Shown here: piece after piece, positions 38,081 to 48,612 of the stretch
How the letters are laid out: each line of letters starts with the position of its first letter
How positions within the stretch are numbered: the stretch's first letter is position 1
Source of the DNA: Viscum album
Lineage: Eukaryota > Streptophyta > Magnoliopsida > Santalales > Viscaceae
Assembly (NCBI GenBank): GCA_963277665.1
Contig: OY728128.1
Span: 1,862,616,988-1,862,680,987 of the forward strand
DNA length: 64,000 nt
Direction of reading: 5' to 3'
The notes under the pieces: model-generated
What the model was told of the DNA's origin: nothing
Seen by the model: only the letters and a program-made list of their open reading frames with translations
The model's database searches: none
Translations under genes and position numbers: made by a program

Positions 38081-40391
38081 TTAGGTTTCTTTCTTTCCTT
38101 TGTCTTACTATTTGGGGGTTGGTAGATAGGATCCTAGGAATGTGTTGGCTCTTGGGTTAATAGGCGTTCTTGGTATTGATCACCTCATGTACAGAAAATG
38201 ACCAAGTGGCCAGGGATAGGAATTTATGTTTTTACTATTAGAGGTTACAATTGATATGATTTCACCTTTAGTGACTAGTGTATTTTTCGTGGTTTATTGA
38301 TTTTGAGAAATTTGAAAAGGATAATTTTCTTCACCTAATAAAGAAAGAAGGTTTCATACATGCATCATCTTAGTCGCTTCGAGATTCACATGTAATTCAT
38401 ATAACATTCCATGTAGTTGCATTAGAAGGATGCCTGCTAATTTGGATTGTGTTACCTGGGTGCAATGCCATGTTTGATCTGCTTTAGCATGCCTCTCTAG
38501 ATAGCATGTTTCAGTGATATATTTAACATGATTGAATGAATATAAACCATACTACCTCAGTTAGTAGCATGTTTTGTTCTTGTTCCAAGCTTCTGTGTTG
38601 TGACATGTTGTTGTGTTACTCCTTATGCTAACATGTTAGAGATGTTTTGAAATGTGAAAGGGGAGGTAAAGATAAAATGTTAAATAAATGTTGACTGTGT
38701 TAAATGGGATCCAAAATCCAGCGATAAGGTGTATGGGTACCATATTGATTGGTAAGTGGCCAACCATATAATTTTGACTGTTAGGTTGACCATTTTAATT
38801 TCTGAATTGACATAGTTATCGATTAATGAGATCCAATTTTCAATCCATAGAGTGTGTGGGCGCTTCATGAATTGGGAAATGATGACTCATATTAAATGTG
38901 ATGACTTGATACCGTGTTAAAAGCTTATAAATGTGAAAGATGATTAATATTGATCTAAAATAAAATAGCTAGCTTCTAAAATGAAACTGGACCCATGTTG
39001 GTCAATTAGGGAGTGTTTTTATGAGATAACCCATTTGGGTGTTTCTAATTTTAATACATGTACGTTTTTTATTTGGTTTCTTTATAGAGAACCCAGGTTG
39101 GTTAAAATGAGATCCTCGTATGTCACCTTATCTTCTTAAAAAAAATTATATTGATAAATTTCTTGATAATTATGCGATGTCATATAATGTGAATGTTTTC
39201 AAAAGGCTGATTTATGAATCTTGCTTGTTTTACCATGGGGTGTTTTGAAAATGTTACTTTCATGTTTTGATTAAATCTTTCGATGATTAAAGATTAAAAG
39301 TGATTAAATATAAGAGACATCGAAATGGACCCTATTGTGGTGTCCACTATTTAAAACCGTCATGTAAAGGGTAGTTCGGACATCTCTTGAGTTTCCTTGG
39401 AACATAATCATGATTACTTTTCGTAGGTGTTCTTTTCCTTAACAATGGCCCTATATTTGGACTAGAGGTATAGTGACTTGTTTTACGTGACTGGTTTTGG
39501 AGTTGATGGGTGCCGTTGTCCCATGTAGGACTTCCAGTTTCAGGTGACACACTTGTTCGAACAGGTGGTGATGTGTATATTGACCTTGTTGTGGGCTTGA
39601 GCATCGACTAATGCTCTTTTTATGTTGGTTAGACATTCCTCGGGCATGGTCGGGTACTTTGTTGGTCGTTTGACCCTTTCATCTTAGTAATGGATGACTG
39701 GTTATAGGGTCGTCTAGAAAAATGGTCGTATGAGGAAATATGACTCCGTAATTTGTCTTTTTATTCTGTTGAGTACGGTCTTGGGTCAAATCCAGGTAGA
39801 GTGACTTGAACATTAAAGAATTAATTTCTTTTAAATAGATGGAATGGTTTTTGAATGTCCCAGGTGTTTTAAAATGCCGATATTTTTGTTAATCTAGCAT
39901 GCTGGTGAGAAGATGATCTTTTCCTGAGATTTCATGGGAAATATTAAGGTGGGTATTTCCACTATGTTCATGATGAATGTGTTGGTAGGTGATGGCGAGC
40001 TTTTTGAATAGAGTTGATCGGTAATGGTTTGACTGATCATCTTCATGACCTCAGTTTTCTATTAGTTCACTCTTATGAACAAGATGAGTGTATCCCCTAT
40101 CTTGACCATGTCATGGAGACACTAATATATTGTTGGTCGTGTGCCACACTACAGTTTAAATGTTGGTGGGCTTGATAAGTAGTTGTTATCTGGGTAGTAC
40201 ACAGGATGCATTGATTCTTTGGGCTACGTCCTTTTTCGTGTTTGGGCACGGTTTTTTTTCAAATATCCTTGCGATTGCTTGACTCAGAAAATTAATCAGA
40301 TGTTGGGTAATGACTTCGTTATACTAGTGGATGGTTTTGGATAGTTTTAAAGGAACATCGTCAGATAATGGGTGAAAGTGGCTTTTTGGTC

Positions 40392-40396
40392 TGCGG
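40392..40396. repeat. Target-site duplication of RE5, left copy (TGCGG)
   Basis: TGCGG here and CGCGG at 50588-50592 abut the two LTR ends with one mismatch. Confidence 0.7.
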
Positions 40397-42397
40397 TGTA
40401 GCATCCCAGGCTCGGGGTACCACACCACGGGTGCCCCGAACCCAGTTGGTCACATGACCTGAAGCGCATTTCCCCAAACACCAGAGGCTGCTGACTAGTA
40501 AAGAGGGCCTGAGTCTAATAGTGGAAAAATTATACCCTCATTTGTTAAAGTGTAGCACAGTGGAATAAAATAGAAAGCATACAAAAGTGGAAGCAATAAA
40601 CCATACACATTTAAAGTGAACAACTATTGTAAAGATAACCAGAAATTATATAGATAATGATGCAACATGTCTCAAGTTCTATGAAAACAACTGGAACCTG
40701 TTACACAACAGTACAATACGATGCAATTGGAAGTACAGGTACAACAGAACAAAACAAACAGCTAGCTACATCATAAGCCTAAGCTCGATCCCATGCTCCC
40801 ATACTCCTCAGCGAAAATCATGTACCTATATAGGGACCCTTGCCCTTATCCACACCTGTAGCAACATAGTCTGTTTGGGCCGAAGACATGACCCAAATAG
40901 GGTGTGAGAAATAAATCCTAGTAGGCACTCACTAAAGGCTCTTGCTCAATTGTTTGTAATCATGCAACAATAGAGCAAAAAAGTAAATTCAATAAAATAA
41001 GAAGTAGTAAAAAATAACTAACATTAACAGTTATATTTCCATTTTATTATTCATATAATCATTTAATATAAGGAAATCACCATAGTGAATTTTCTACGTA
41101 AACAGTTAGTGTCCTCAGACATGAAAACCCTTACACTAATGTAATCAGAATCTCGCCATCAGGAATTTTCCATAGGAATAATAGATATTTCCCTCAGGCA
41201 TACGAAGTGTCACCCTCAGGCATACAAAGTGTCACCCTCAGGCATAGAGTCTACAACCCTCTTGCACGGAATAAGTTTCCCTCGGGCTAAAATAACCACT
41301 GCCCTCAGGACAAAGGAAACAATACCCTCAGGATAATAAAGTAACCGGGCCATGCCCAACATGTAAACAAGAAATTTATATACAATTCCTCTATAGGTAA
41401 TTCATTAAGCATTATTACTACGGAATACCCTCAGATATCCAGGCCAACTGGAAAAATAGAGGAATGCTCCCTCGGGGTGGTCCTAGATCCAAGAAGTGAT
41501 CCCAAAGAACAATTTATTATCTCATTTAATTGCCTATGCAATTACAGGTATTCAAAAAAAACCATGGACTTAGCCACACGACACCCAAACATGGGTTTTT
41601 GGCTCAACGATACACAAAACTGACAACAGTTGGAATTTAAAAACCAAGCCACCTACCTCAAACCCCCATGAACGACATACCTGAACATCGCTTCATGATT
41701 TCCCAATGATGAAGTAGATCTGTGGTAGAAGAAAACCCGTTCAAATTTATATATCATTCCCTCAGGAAAAAATTGTTAAGGACGGCTTAAGGAGAAGGAG
41801 AAGCTTACCCGTACGGTTCTAATGAGATCGACACAGACGGAAACGGATTCTCGGTGTGCGATCTGGAGCTCCTCGAAGGTTTGTCTCTCTCCCTCCCGAC
41901 TCCTCCTCTGGTTCTAAGCCAATCCTATGAACAGGGTTGGATACTACACATTTTAAGTAAACAAAACAAACTACACTACGTGTACTTCTCAAGTAAATGG
42001 CGTGTAATTTTCATTTAACTGTTCTTCTGGTGGATACCCGGCACTGTTCATCAGTCGACAAGATTACATGGCATGTTGTTCCTGATTACACGAAGTGTAC
42101 TATCGTCCGGCTGGTGGATTCTTCCACTGTCTTACTATTTTCCTACCGACTGACTACACGACATGTAAATACTAACTACATTATGTGTAGTCGTTTTTTA
42201 CACCTTTCGTCACCGATGGTGCTACACACCCTATGTACTCATCACACACACCCAAAATACATAGCGTGTGGAAAAGTACACGGCGTTTAGTCCCAAAATT
42301 TAAGATTTTCCCTTATTTTTCTATATTTCTCAAAAACACTTAAGGAAAAGAGAAAAGAAGAAACCCGTACCTCAAAAATATGAGCAAGGTTCTTAGA
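40397..42397 (-). repeat. RE5 3' LTR (left copy)
   Basis: It begins TGTAGCATCCCAGG and ends GGTTCTTAGA on the plus strand. The right copy begins CGTAACGTCCCAGG and ends GGTTCTTACA. Similarity looks about 85% by eye across the 2 kb. Blocks such as CATTTCCCCAAA (40469), AAACCATACACATTTAAAG and GGAGAAGGAGA (41791) are shared. Confidence 0.9.
41960..42290. repeat. Cluster of near-palindromic TACACGRCGTGTA motifs in the RE5 left LTR
   Basis: Degenerate copies include CTACACTACGTGTAC, TACATGGCATGT, TACACGAAGTGTAC, CTACACGACATGTAA, CTACATTATGTGTAG and ACATAGCGTGTG. They lie in the U3 end of the LTR (the first 100-440 bp on the element's own strand). The other LTR carries the same cluster at 50150-50480. 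Confidence 0.65.
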
Positions 42398-42411
42398 AAC
42401 TTCATCCCATA
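42398..42411 (-). other. RE5 polypurine tract (degenerate)
   Basis: The minus strand reads TATGGGATGAAGTT directly before the 3' LTR, after an AATTTGGGGACCAATTTC stretch that corresponds to the usual end of plant gypsy pol (G-D-x-F-like). It is a decayed form of the common TAAGGGGG-type tract. Confidence 0.5.
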
Positions 42412-42900
42412 ATGAAATTGGTCCCCAAATTCCCCTTCCACATTTGGAAAAGATAAATCTCAGAACAGATCTGGCCACTGAGCACATACGTCTGTTTCCC
42501 GCTCCCAGGTTTCATTCTACACTCGGCCATGCTGCCATAGCTCCCGTACGAGAGGAACTGACCAGCCTTGGAGAGCCTTTGTGTTCCAATCAACGATACG
42601 AATCAAATTCTTCTCAAAGAATGCATCAATATGAAGATCATCCTCTTTGGGGTGAAAGACGTGAGACGAGTCTGAATGATAGTGGCACAACTGAGATACA
42701 TGGAAGACTTCATTCATGGAACGATACCTCTGGGGTAACTACAAATGATAGGCAACCGACCTGACTCTCTCCAGAATCTCGAATGGGCCTACAAACCTCA
42801 GTGAATGTTTACCCTGTCTCCTGATCCGTCTATCTTCAAACCTCAGCGAAACACGTAAGAGAACCTGATCCCCAACCATGAAATCCAAGGGTCATTTGTG
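42412..42900 (-). pseudogene. RE5 integrase C-terminal domain and end of pol
   Basis: From 42717 downward the minus strand reads NEVFHVSQLCHYHSDSSHVF, then an R-I-V-D segment and V-P-L-V-R-E-L-W. These correspond to V-F-H-V-S-Q-L-R-K-Y, R-I-L-D and I-P-L-V-K-V-L-W of Ty3/gypsy integrases, the segment just before the chromodomain-type tail. Part of the G-P-Y/F region can be traced up to about 42900. Stops near 42400 and frame changes on both sides show it is dead. An open frame on the plus strand here (42444-42764) is an antisense shadow. Confidence 0.75.
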
Positions 42901-42959
42901 GTGATCAGCATATGATTTCTGATGAGACTGTGCAGTATCCATCTTCTTCTGAATCAACT

Positions 42960-43900
42960 AGACCTGCTCAAAAGTCTCCTACAGGAGCAATGGTCCTAGT
43001 AAAGCTGCCTCAACTGCCTCTATCCAGCACAAAGGTGATCAGCATGGCCTACCATATAATGCCTTGTAAGGTGTCATCTCAATAGTTTCCTAAAAACTAT
43101 TGATATAGGAAAACTTGACTAAGGGTATATGCTTCTCCACAGAGCCCCCAAAGTCTAGGACGCATGAACGCAACATGTCCTCAAACACTTGTATCGTACG
43201 CTCTGACCGGCCATCGGTCTGATGGTGCTATGCTGTGCTCAGAAGCACCTCTGTACCCAGTTCCCTCTGAAACTCTACCATAAAAGAGATGTAAAATGGG
43301 CGCCCCTATCTGAAATGATAGATTGAGGGACCCCATGAAGACATACAACCTCTCGGATATACAAACTTCTAATCTCGTCAACACCAATGGTCTCCTTGAT
43401 CAAAAAAAGGCGAGCTACCTTCTTGAGTCTGTCCACAACAACCCACACGACCTCATTGCCTCGCAGTGACCTTGGAAACACAGTCACGAAGTCCATCACG
43501 ACATCATCCCATTTCCAATCCAGGATGGGTAAATACTGTAACAGTCCAGCAGGTCTCTGATTCTCTGTCTTCACCTACTGACAGGTGGAACATCTCATAA
43601 AATAACTATCTATATCTCTTTTCATACCTGGCCACCAGTACTGACATCTCTTGTAAAGGTACATCTTGGTTACCTCGGGATGAACTTCCTAAGAAGAAGA
43701 AAGAAACTCCCATGTCAGGTCTTCACGTATATACCCTAGAACCCATACCCATCCATGGACATGAAGTACCTCACCATCGCCTATCGTCTACCCAAGAGGA
43801 GGGTCTTCACTTTCCTTCGACTACCGTAGAATTAGGAATTCTAAATCAGATAGTTGTCTCATACTCACTCTATCCAAGAGGGTAGAGGTCACAGCTAAAG
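42960..43900 (-). pseudogene. RE5 integrase core
   Basis: The best frame (43574-43275) holds L-P-I-L-D-W-K-W-D-D-V-V-M-D-F-V-T, containing the first catalytic Asp, then V-V-V-D-R-L-K-K and H-G-V-P-Q-S-I-I-S-D-R-G, containing the second. The glutamate block (H-Q-T-D-G-R-S-E-R-T-I-Q) is at about 43190-43230 in another frame. So all three D,D-35-E residues are still encoded, but frameshifts between them prevent a product. The zinc-binding N-terminal part lies upstream (about 43560-43900) and is poorly preserved. This enzyme would join the cDNA to host DNA in the nucleus. Confidence 0.85.
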
Positions 43901-44049
43901 ATGAAAGATAGTTCTTCCCCTGACTATTGTGTACCTCTAAATGCATCTCAGAGAACAACGCCATGAGCTGCCACTCACCACTGGACTCCTGCACTGCCTG
44001 TATATGAGTCCTCTTGCTCAGTGCATCAGCTACTGGATTACCTTTACCA

Positions 44050-44600
44050 GGTGTATAGGCAAGCTCATAGTCGAAGGACGGAAGATATTAGACCCACCTT
44101 CACTGTCTCCAATTCAAGTCATGTTGAGTAAAGATATACTTGACACTTTTGTGGTCGATGAAAACCATAAAATGCTCTCCCAAGAGATAGTGTCTCTGAC
44201 GGTGCAATGCATGAACAACTGCAGACAACTCAAGATCATGCGTTGGGTAATTCCTCTCATGTGGCCTCAACTTCCGAGACCAGTTTGCAACAACTCAATC
44301 GCACTACATCAACACAGCTCCCAGACCAATTCTTGATGCATCATAGTAAACTGTATAGCTCTTCCCTTTCTCTGGGTGTATCAAGATTTGTGAGAATGTC
44401 AACTTTCCCATTTGGTCCTGAAAGGATATCTCACAAGCTTCTAACCAAATGAACTTCACACCCTTCTTAGTCAAACCCGTCAATGGCACTGCTAAGTGGG
44501 AAAAGTTTGGGATGAAGTGCCTGTAGTAACCAGCCTTCCCCAAGAAACATTGTATCTCAAACACATTATTAGGTTTCACCCAGGAAACTTCTTATCTCAC
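44050..44600 (-). pseudogene. RE5 RNase H domain and RT-RNase H linker
   Basis: The frame 44579-44304 contains CFLGKAGYYRHFIPNFS (compare F-L-G-L-A-G-Y-Y-R-R-F-I-x-x-F-S), T-K-K-G-V-K-F-I-W and V-Y-Y-D-A-S-R-I-G-L-G-A-V-L-M. The last corresponds to the first active-site Asp of RNase H (x-x-D-A-S-x-x-G-L-G). The T-H-D-L-E-L and H-Y-L-x-G segments can be found further on in broken frames to about 44050. The enzyme would degrade the RNA strand during reverse transcription. Confidence 0.85.
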
Positions 44601-44639
44601 CATCTCCGAGTCTACTATAACTCCTGATTCTGAGATAAT

Positions 44640-45400
44640 ATGACCCATGAAGTGAATCTAGTCCATCCAAAAGTGGCACTTTGAGAGTTTAACATATAGC
44701 TTATGTTATCTCAGTGTACTCAATATGATCTAAAGATGGTTGGAATGGTTGTGTTGATTGTGATAGTACACCAAGATATCATCGATGAATAATACCACAA
44801 AATAATCCAGATAAGGATGGAACACACGATTCATCAGATCCATGAAAACTACTGGCGCATTCGTGAGTCCGAACGGCATAACCAAGTACTCGTACAAACT
44901 ATATCTGCTGCGAAAAGCTGTAAGCGGTATATCAGATGTTATCACGCGTAGCTGATGATATCCATATCTCCATTCATTCATCGAGAACACTCGTGTTCCA
45001 TGAAGTTGATCAAAAAGTTCATCTATCCTCAGAAAGGGATATTAGTTCTTAACCGTCAATTGGTTCAGCTTCTGATAATCCACAAAGAGTCTGAGGGTAC
45101 CGTCTGCCTTTTTCGCAAAGAGGACCGGAGAACCCCAAGGAGATGTACTGGTTCGGATTAAACCCTTTGACTTTAACTCCTCTAACTATCTCTTGAGCTC
45201 CTCCAACTCGGGTGTAGCCATCCTATTAGGAGGAATGGACATTGGCGCTGCTCCTAGAACAAGCTCAATAGAGAAATCCACCTCACGCTATGGAGGTAGA
45301 CATGAAAAATCATCCAGGAAGACATCCCTGAAACGATCAACCACTGGAGGGAAATTCATCGGACAAGTCCCATGATCATCCAGATATAAACTTGCAATCT
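44640..45400 (-). pseudogene. RE5 reverse transcriptase
   Basis: Minus-strand motifs appear in the usual order. Near 45100-45160 is [18 protein letters not shown]. Near 44930-44960 is G-Y-H-Q-L-R-V. Near 44860-44890 is M-P-F-G-L-T-N-A-P. Near 44761-44791 is the catalytic F-I-D-D-I-L-V-Y. The catalytic Asp pair is intact, but stops occur upstream (near 45040 and 45190) and just after the catalytic motif. It belongs to the Ty3/gypsy type by F-G-L-T-N-A-P and F-I-D-D. Confidence 0.9.
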
Positions 45401-45529
45401 AGGCTCTGACTCCAACTCGCCCTTGAGGATTTGGTCCAGCTCGACTAGCATGAACATCCCATTCACCTTTGTATAAAAACTCTCCACCCTCTGCTAATGT
45501 GAAACGCACCTTATGATGATAGTAATCTA

Positions 45530-45840
45530 TAATGGTTCAAAAGAGAACCAAACAGTACATCCTGATAATGACATCATAGCTTGTCATCTCTATGACATAG
45601 AGGTCCCATTGGATGTGACACCCACCATCCTCAAGGGGGAACTCCTTGCACTGATTCACACTAGCCGTTATAATTCCAAACGGAGTGTCTAGCATCATAA
45701 CATCAGAATAAAAAGAAGCACAGAGCCGAAGACTCTCCACAATGGGAACATATATAAATCTATGTGTAGAACCCATATCGAAAAAATACTGAAGATAAGA
45801 CAGAATCAACTAGAATAGTACCTCTGACTGTAGAAGGTCT
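45530..45840 (-). pseudogene. RE5 aspartic protease
   Basis: The frame 45809-45537 starts with Y-L-Q-Y-F-F-D-M-G-S-T-H-R-F-I. In active plant gypsy elements this site is L-F-D-S-G-A-T/S-H-S-F-I, so the catalytic Asp remains but the D-S/T-G triad has changed to D-M-G. Near the end, V-I-E-M-T-S-Y-D-V-I-I-R-M matches the family segment ending D-V-I-L-G-M. The protease would cut the Gag-Pol polyprotein. Confidence 0.85.
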
Positions 45841-46099
45841 GGGATCCTACTTCTTCTGGGTCTGTTGCACTACACATGCATGCCCAATGCCTGACCCTAC
45901 AACACAGCTTGGCTACCTTGAGTTGTCCCACCCTGTTGCTTTTGAGATCATGGTGTCTGGCTACCATGGCCACGACCACCATCCCTGCCCGCACACCCTG
46001 ACGTATTCCAATTTAATGACTGGTAAGAAGCTGCTTGTCCTACTCCCACATGTGGAGTCTGTACAGAACCCCTCTCACTAGCCACTGGTGCAAATGCCT

Positions 46100-47000
46100 T
46101 ACAAAAGCGCTATAGATGACCCATTTTTTCGCAAGCTCGGCACTTCACTGGATCATGTGGACACTATGGTCACATGTGCGCTTCTTTACCACACTGGTAG
46201 CACCTGACCATGCCACTTGAAGTAACTGCTTGGATAGTACCACCACCATGAGAGAAACTCATCTTTCGCATCCTCTTACTGGTATAAATAGTACCAGAAA
46301 CTGGTGTCAAACTGCCCTGGCCCACACCACTAGCCTCCCGCAGGTTCCTCTCTGTAATCAAATCCTGGTTTACAATAGCATGTACTACAAGCAACCTAAA
46401 AATGTTTACCGGTGCTTGGATTTCATATCAAAGATCATCTTCAAAGCGTCTGTCCCTCAACATCTCATCATCCCCCAGAATGGTTGAAAACTCTGAAGCT
46501 CAATGAAATGAGCTGAATAATCCATCACTGACATAGCACCCAGCTGCAGATTCACAAAATATCGATCTCTATGTATACTCAGCATCTCTGGGAAAAAGAA
46601 GTCATAAAAAGATGTCTAAAAATCTTCCAATGCCATGTCTCTGTGATGCTCTTACTGAGTGGTAAAATCCCACCTACTCTTGGGAGAATCACGCAGCATA
46701 TAAGCTGAGAGCTTGACTCTCCACCATGGAGTAATCTCACGATGCTCGAAAATAGTCTGCATAGACCCCAACCAAGACTCCACAACCTGTGGTCAACCAT
46801 CCCTTGAAAACATAGGCAGATGCTACTGTTGGACGATACGAGTCAGCTCGTCCATAGATGTGGCAGCCAGCCGTACTCCCTGAAAGGTTTGCATGAATAG
46901 CATAAATAATTAGTGGAACTGCACCTCCGCGCCTATGTCTAGTATAACAGTTGGTGCCATATATGGATCAACTAAAGGATCCCTTGGTAGCCCATGGCCC
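46100..47000 (-). pseudogene. RE5 gag: capsid-like region and zinc knuckles
   Basis: From about 46790 to 46440 the minus strand reads, in one frame with stops, S-W-L-G-S-M-Q-T-I-F, W-W-R-V-K-L-S-A-Y-M-L, S-F-Y-D-F-F-F-P and Y-F-V-N-L-Q-L-G-A-M-S-V-M-D-Y. This matches the Retrotrans_gag domain (F-Y-x-K-Y-F-P ... L-x-Q-G-x-M-S-V-x-E-Y). Zinc-knuckle relics follow: C-Y-Q-C-G-K-E-A-H-M (46175-46205) and C-R-A-C-E-K-M-G-H (about 46120-46150). Gag packages the RNA. Confidence 0.8.
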
Positions 47001-47159
47001 ACCATCTCTTGAGTATAATTGTTTCCGCTCTCTTGGTGAACAACGTGTGGTATTCTTGGTGGAATGACTCTAAAAGTTCATGTGCACACCATAGATCAAG
47101 TTTATCAAAGACTGAAAGACGAATAGAACAAAATGTGGATAGGAGGAAGAAGGAATTCA

Positions 47160-47960
47160 ATATTTGAAAAAAAGACTACGTGGCGTGTATACTTACTACA
47201 CAGCGTGTACCAGACTTCTCTTCCCCTGCCCGAGTCCTTCTACATGACTAAGCCACATGGCTCCCATTGAACAAAACTAAACGGAGTGTATATAATCTAC
47301 ATGTTGTGTATGGTGTAATTTTCCAACTTCTTGTGTCGTTCCTGACACGGCTGACTACTCGGCTTGAAACTACACGACGTGTTACACCTGCACAAGGCAT
47401 GTACACCACTCTGTTTCCCAGCCACACGACTATGTCCACATAGTCTATCCTCGGACAAGACTACACGGCGTGTCCCTTAGGAACACGAAGTGTACTAGAT
47501 GAGCTCCGCTGACCCATGTTGTCAGTTATAAGGCCAGATACACGGCTCACACTACACGGAATTTTCCACATACACATGGCGTGTACAAAAATGGATTTCA
47601 ATGACCCATGTTGTTAGTTACACGACCGGATCCCAGGTCAGACTACATGGCGTGTTCCATAGTGGACATAGTTTGTATGTCATAAGGTCTCCTCTATCTG
47701 TGTTTGTTAGTTAAACGGGAGGACTCCAGGTCAACACTACACGGCGTGTACATCTGGAACATGACGTGCTTTCCCCAAGCATTTCCCTTCCTCATGTCCC
47801 TTCCCACACGGTCTATGACCTGGAAAGAGAAAACACGGTGTGTACAGAGGGTACACGACATCTATTTAAAAAAATTTCTTTTCTTCGCGAACAGAAGAAC
47901 ACATGGCGTGTGTCCGAGGAAGTACACGGCATGTATCCTGGGTTTCCTAAACATTAAGCC
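47160..47960. repeat. Array of ~15 near-palindromic TACACGGCGTGTA motifs in the RE5 leader
   Basis: Copies include CTACGTGGCGTGTA (47176), CTACACAGCGTGTACC (47197), CTACACGACGTGT (47370), CTACACGGCGTGT (47461 and 47742), TACACATGGCGTGTAC (47571), AACACGGTGTGTAC (47833), ACACATGGCGTGTG (47900) and TACACGGCATGTA (47923). Spacing is irregular (about 20-90 bp). The position is between the primer-binding site and gag. No frame is open through it on the element's strand. Confidence 0.7.
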
Positions 47961-48596
47961 TCATATACTTCTCCGGAACCTAGAAAAACCACTGACACAA
48001 CTCCTAAGTGGAAAATTTGGATTAGTGTGGGCCTATACTCTCCTCGAATCTATGTATGTCATCTTATCTGAGTTATAAATATGGTAAAAAACCAATGATC
48101 CACTAAATTCCAGTCAATGAGGGCCCATACTCCTCAGTAACCAAAGCATGACATTCATTCTTCCAAGGCCTCACACAACCATACCATATCACATAGAATG
48201 TATTTATCAAAGAAGCTATCACAACAACATGTTTTTCTATCACAACAACTATCACAATAACATTCAATTTCTAATGCTCCTATAGGTCATGGAACAATGC
48301 ATTGAATGTGATTTCTAACCTGTTCTTAAATGATACATGAGATGAAATACCCTAATCTCATCGGGTTGAAACTAAATAGAACCCATAGATATGATATAGG
48401 GAGCACAATCACATGTATGTCACCCAACGGTGAAATAAAATCAACTGTAAAATTGAAAAATCAATTTCAATTACCGAGGTAGACTGGAATTTCCCTGTAC
48501 ACGGGTTAGTTACGCCCGGGCACAGCTTATTACCAACTATCATTTCCATCCTATCCATGAATAAGGCTCTAAATAGTAATTAAAAGAATAAAACCT
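47961..48596 (-). other. RE5 untranslated leader
   Basis: This is sequence between the motif array and the primer-binding site, without a recognisable protein domain. An open frame on the plus strand (47704-48078) is antisense to the element and has no family resemblance. Confidence 0.5.
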
Positions 48597-48609
48597 CCCT
48601 CTGATACCA
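48597..48609 (-). other. RE5 primer-binding site (initiator tRNA-Met)
   Basis: The minus strand reads TGGTATCAGAGGG three bases (AAG) inside the 5' LTR. It is the standard plant initiator tRNA-Met site and sets the minus orientation. Confidence 0.92.
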
Positions 48610-48612
48610 CTT

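Larger units (their letters stand above)
38065..40396 (+). other. RE4 internal region, left part, non-coding
   Basis: After the primer site there is no gag or pol frame on the plus strand; the longest open frames are short and antisense. The first 60 bases (TTTCTTTCTTTCC...) resemble those of RE1. I recognise no domain in these 2.3 kb. Confidence 0.6.

Noticed and set aside
42444..42764. 106-codon open frame on the plus strand
   Set aside because: It is an antisense shadow of the RE5 integrase C-terminal domain.
43941..44336. 131-codon open frame on the plus strand
   Set aside because: It is antisense to the RE5 RNase H and integrase region, whose motifs are on the minus strand. It has no domain of its own.
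47704..48078. 124-codon open frame on the plus strand
   Set aside because: It is antisense in the RE5 leader and partly made of the TACACGGCGTGTA motifs; no similarity to any family was recognised.
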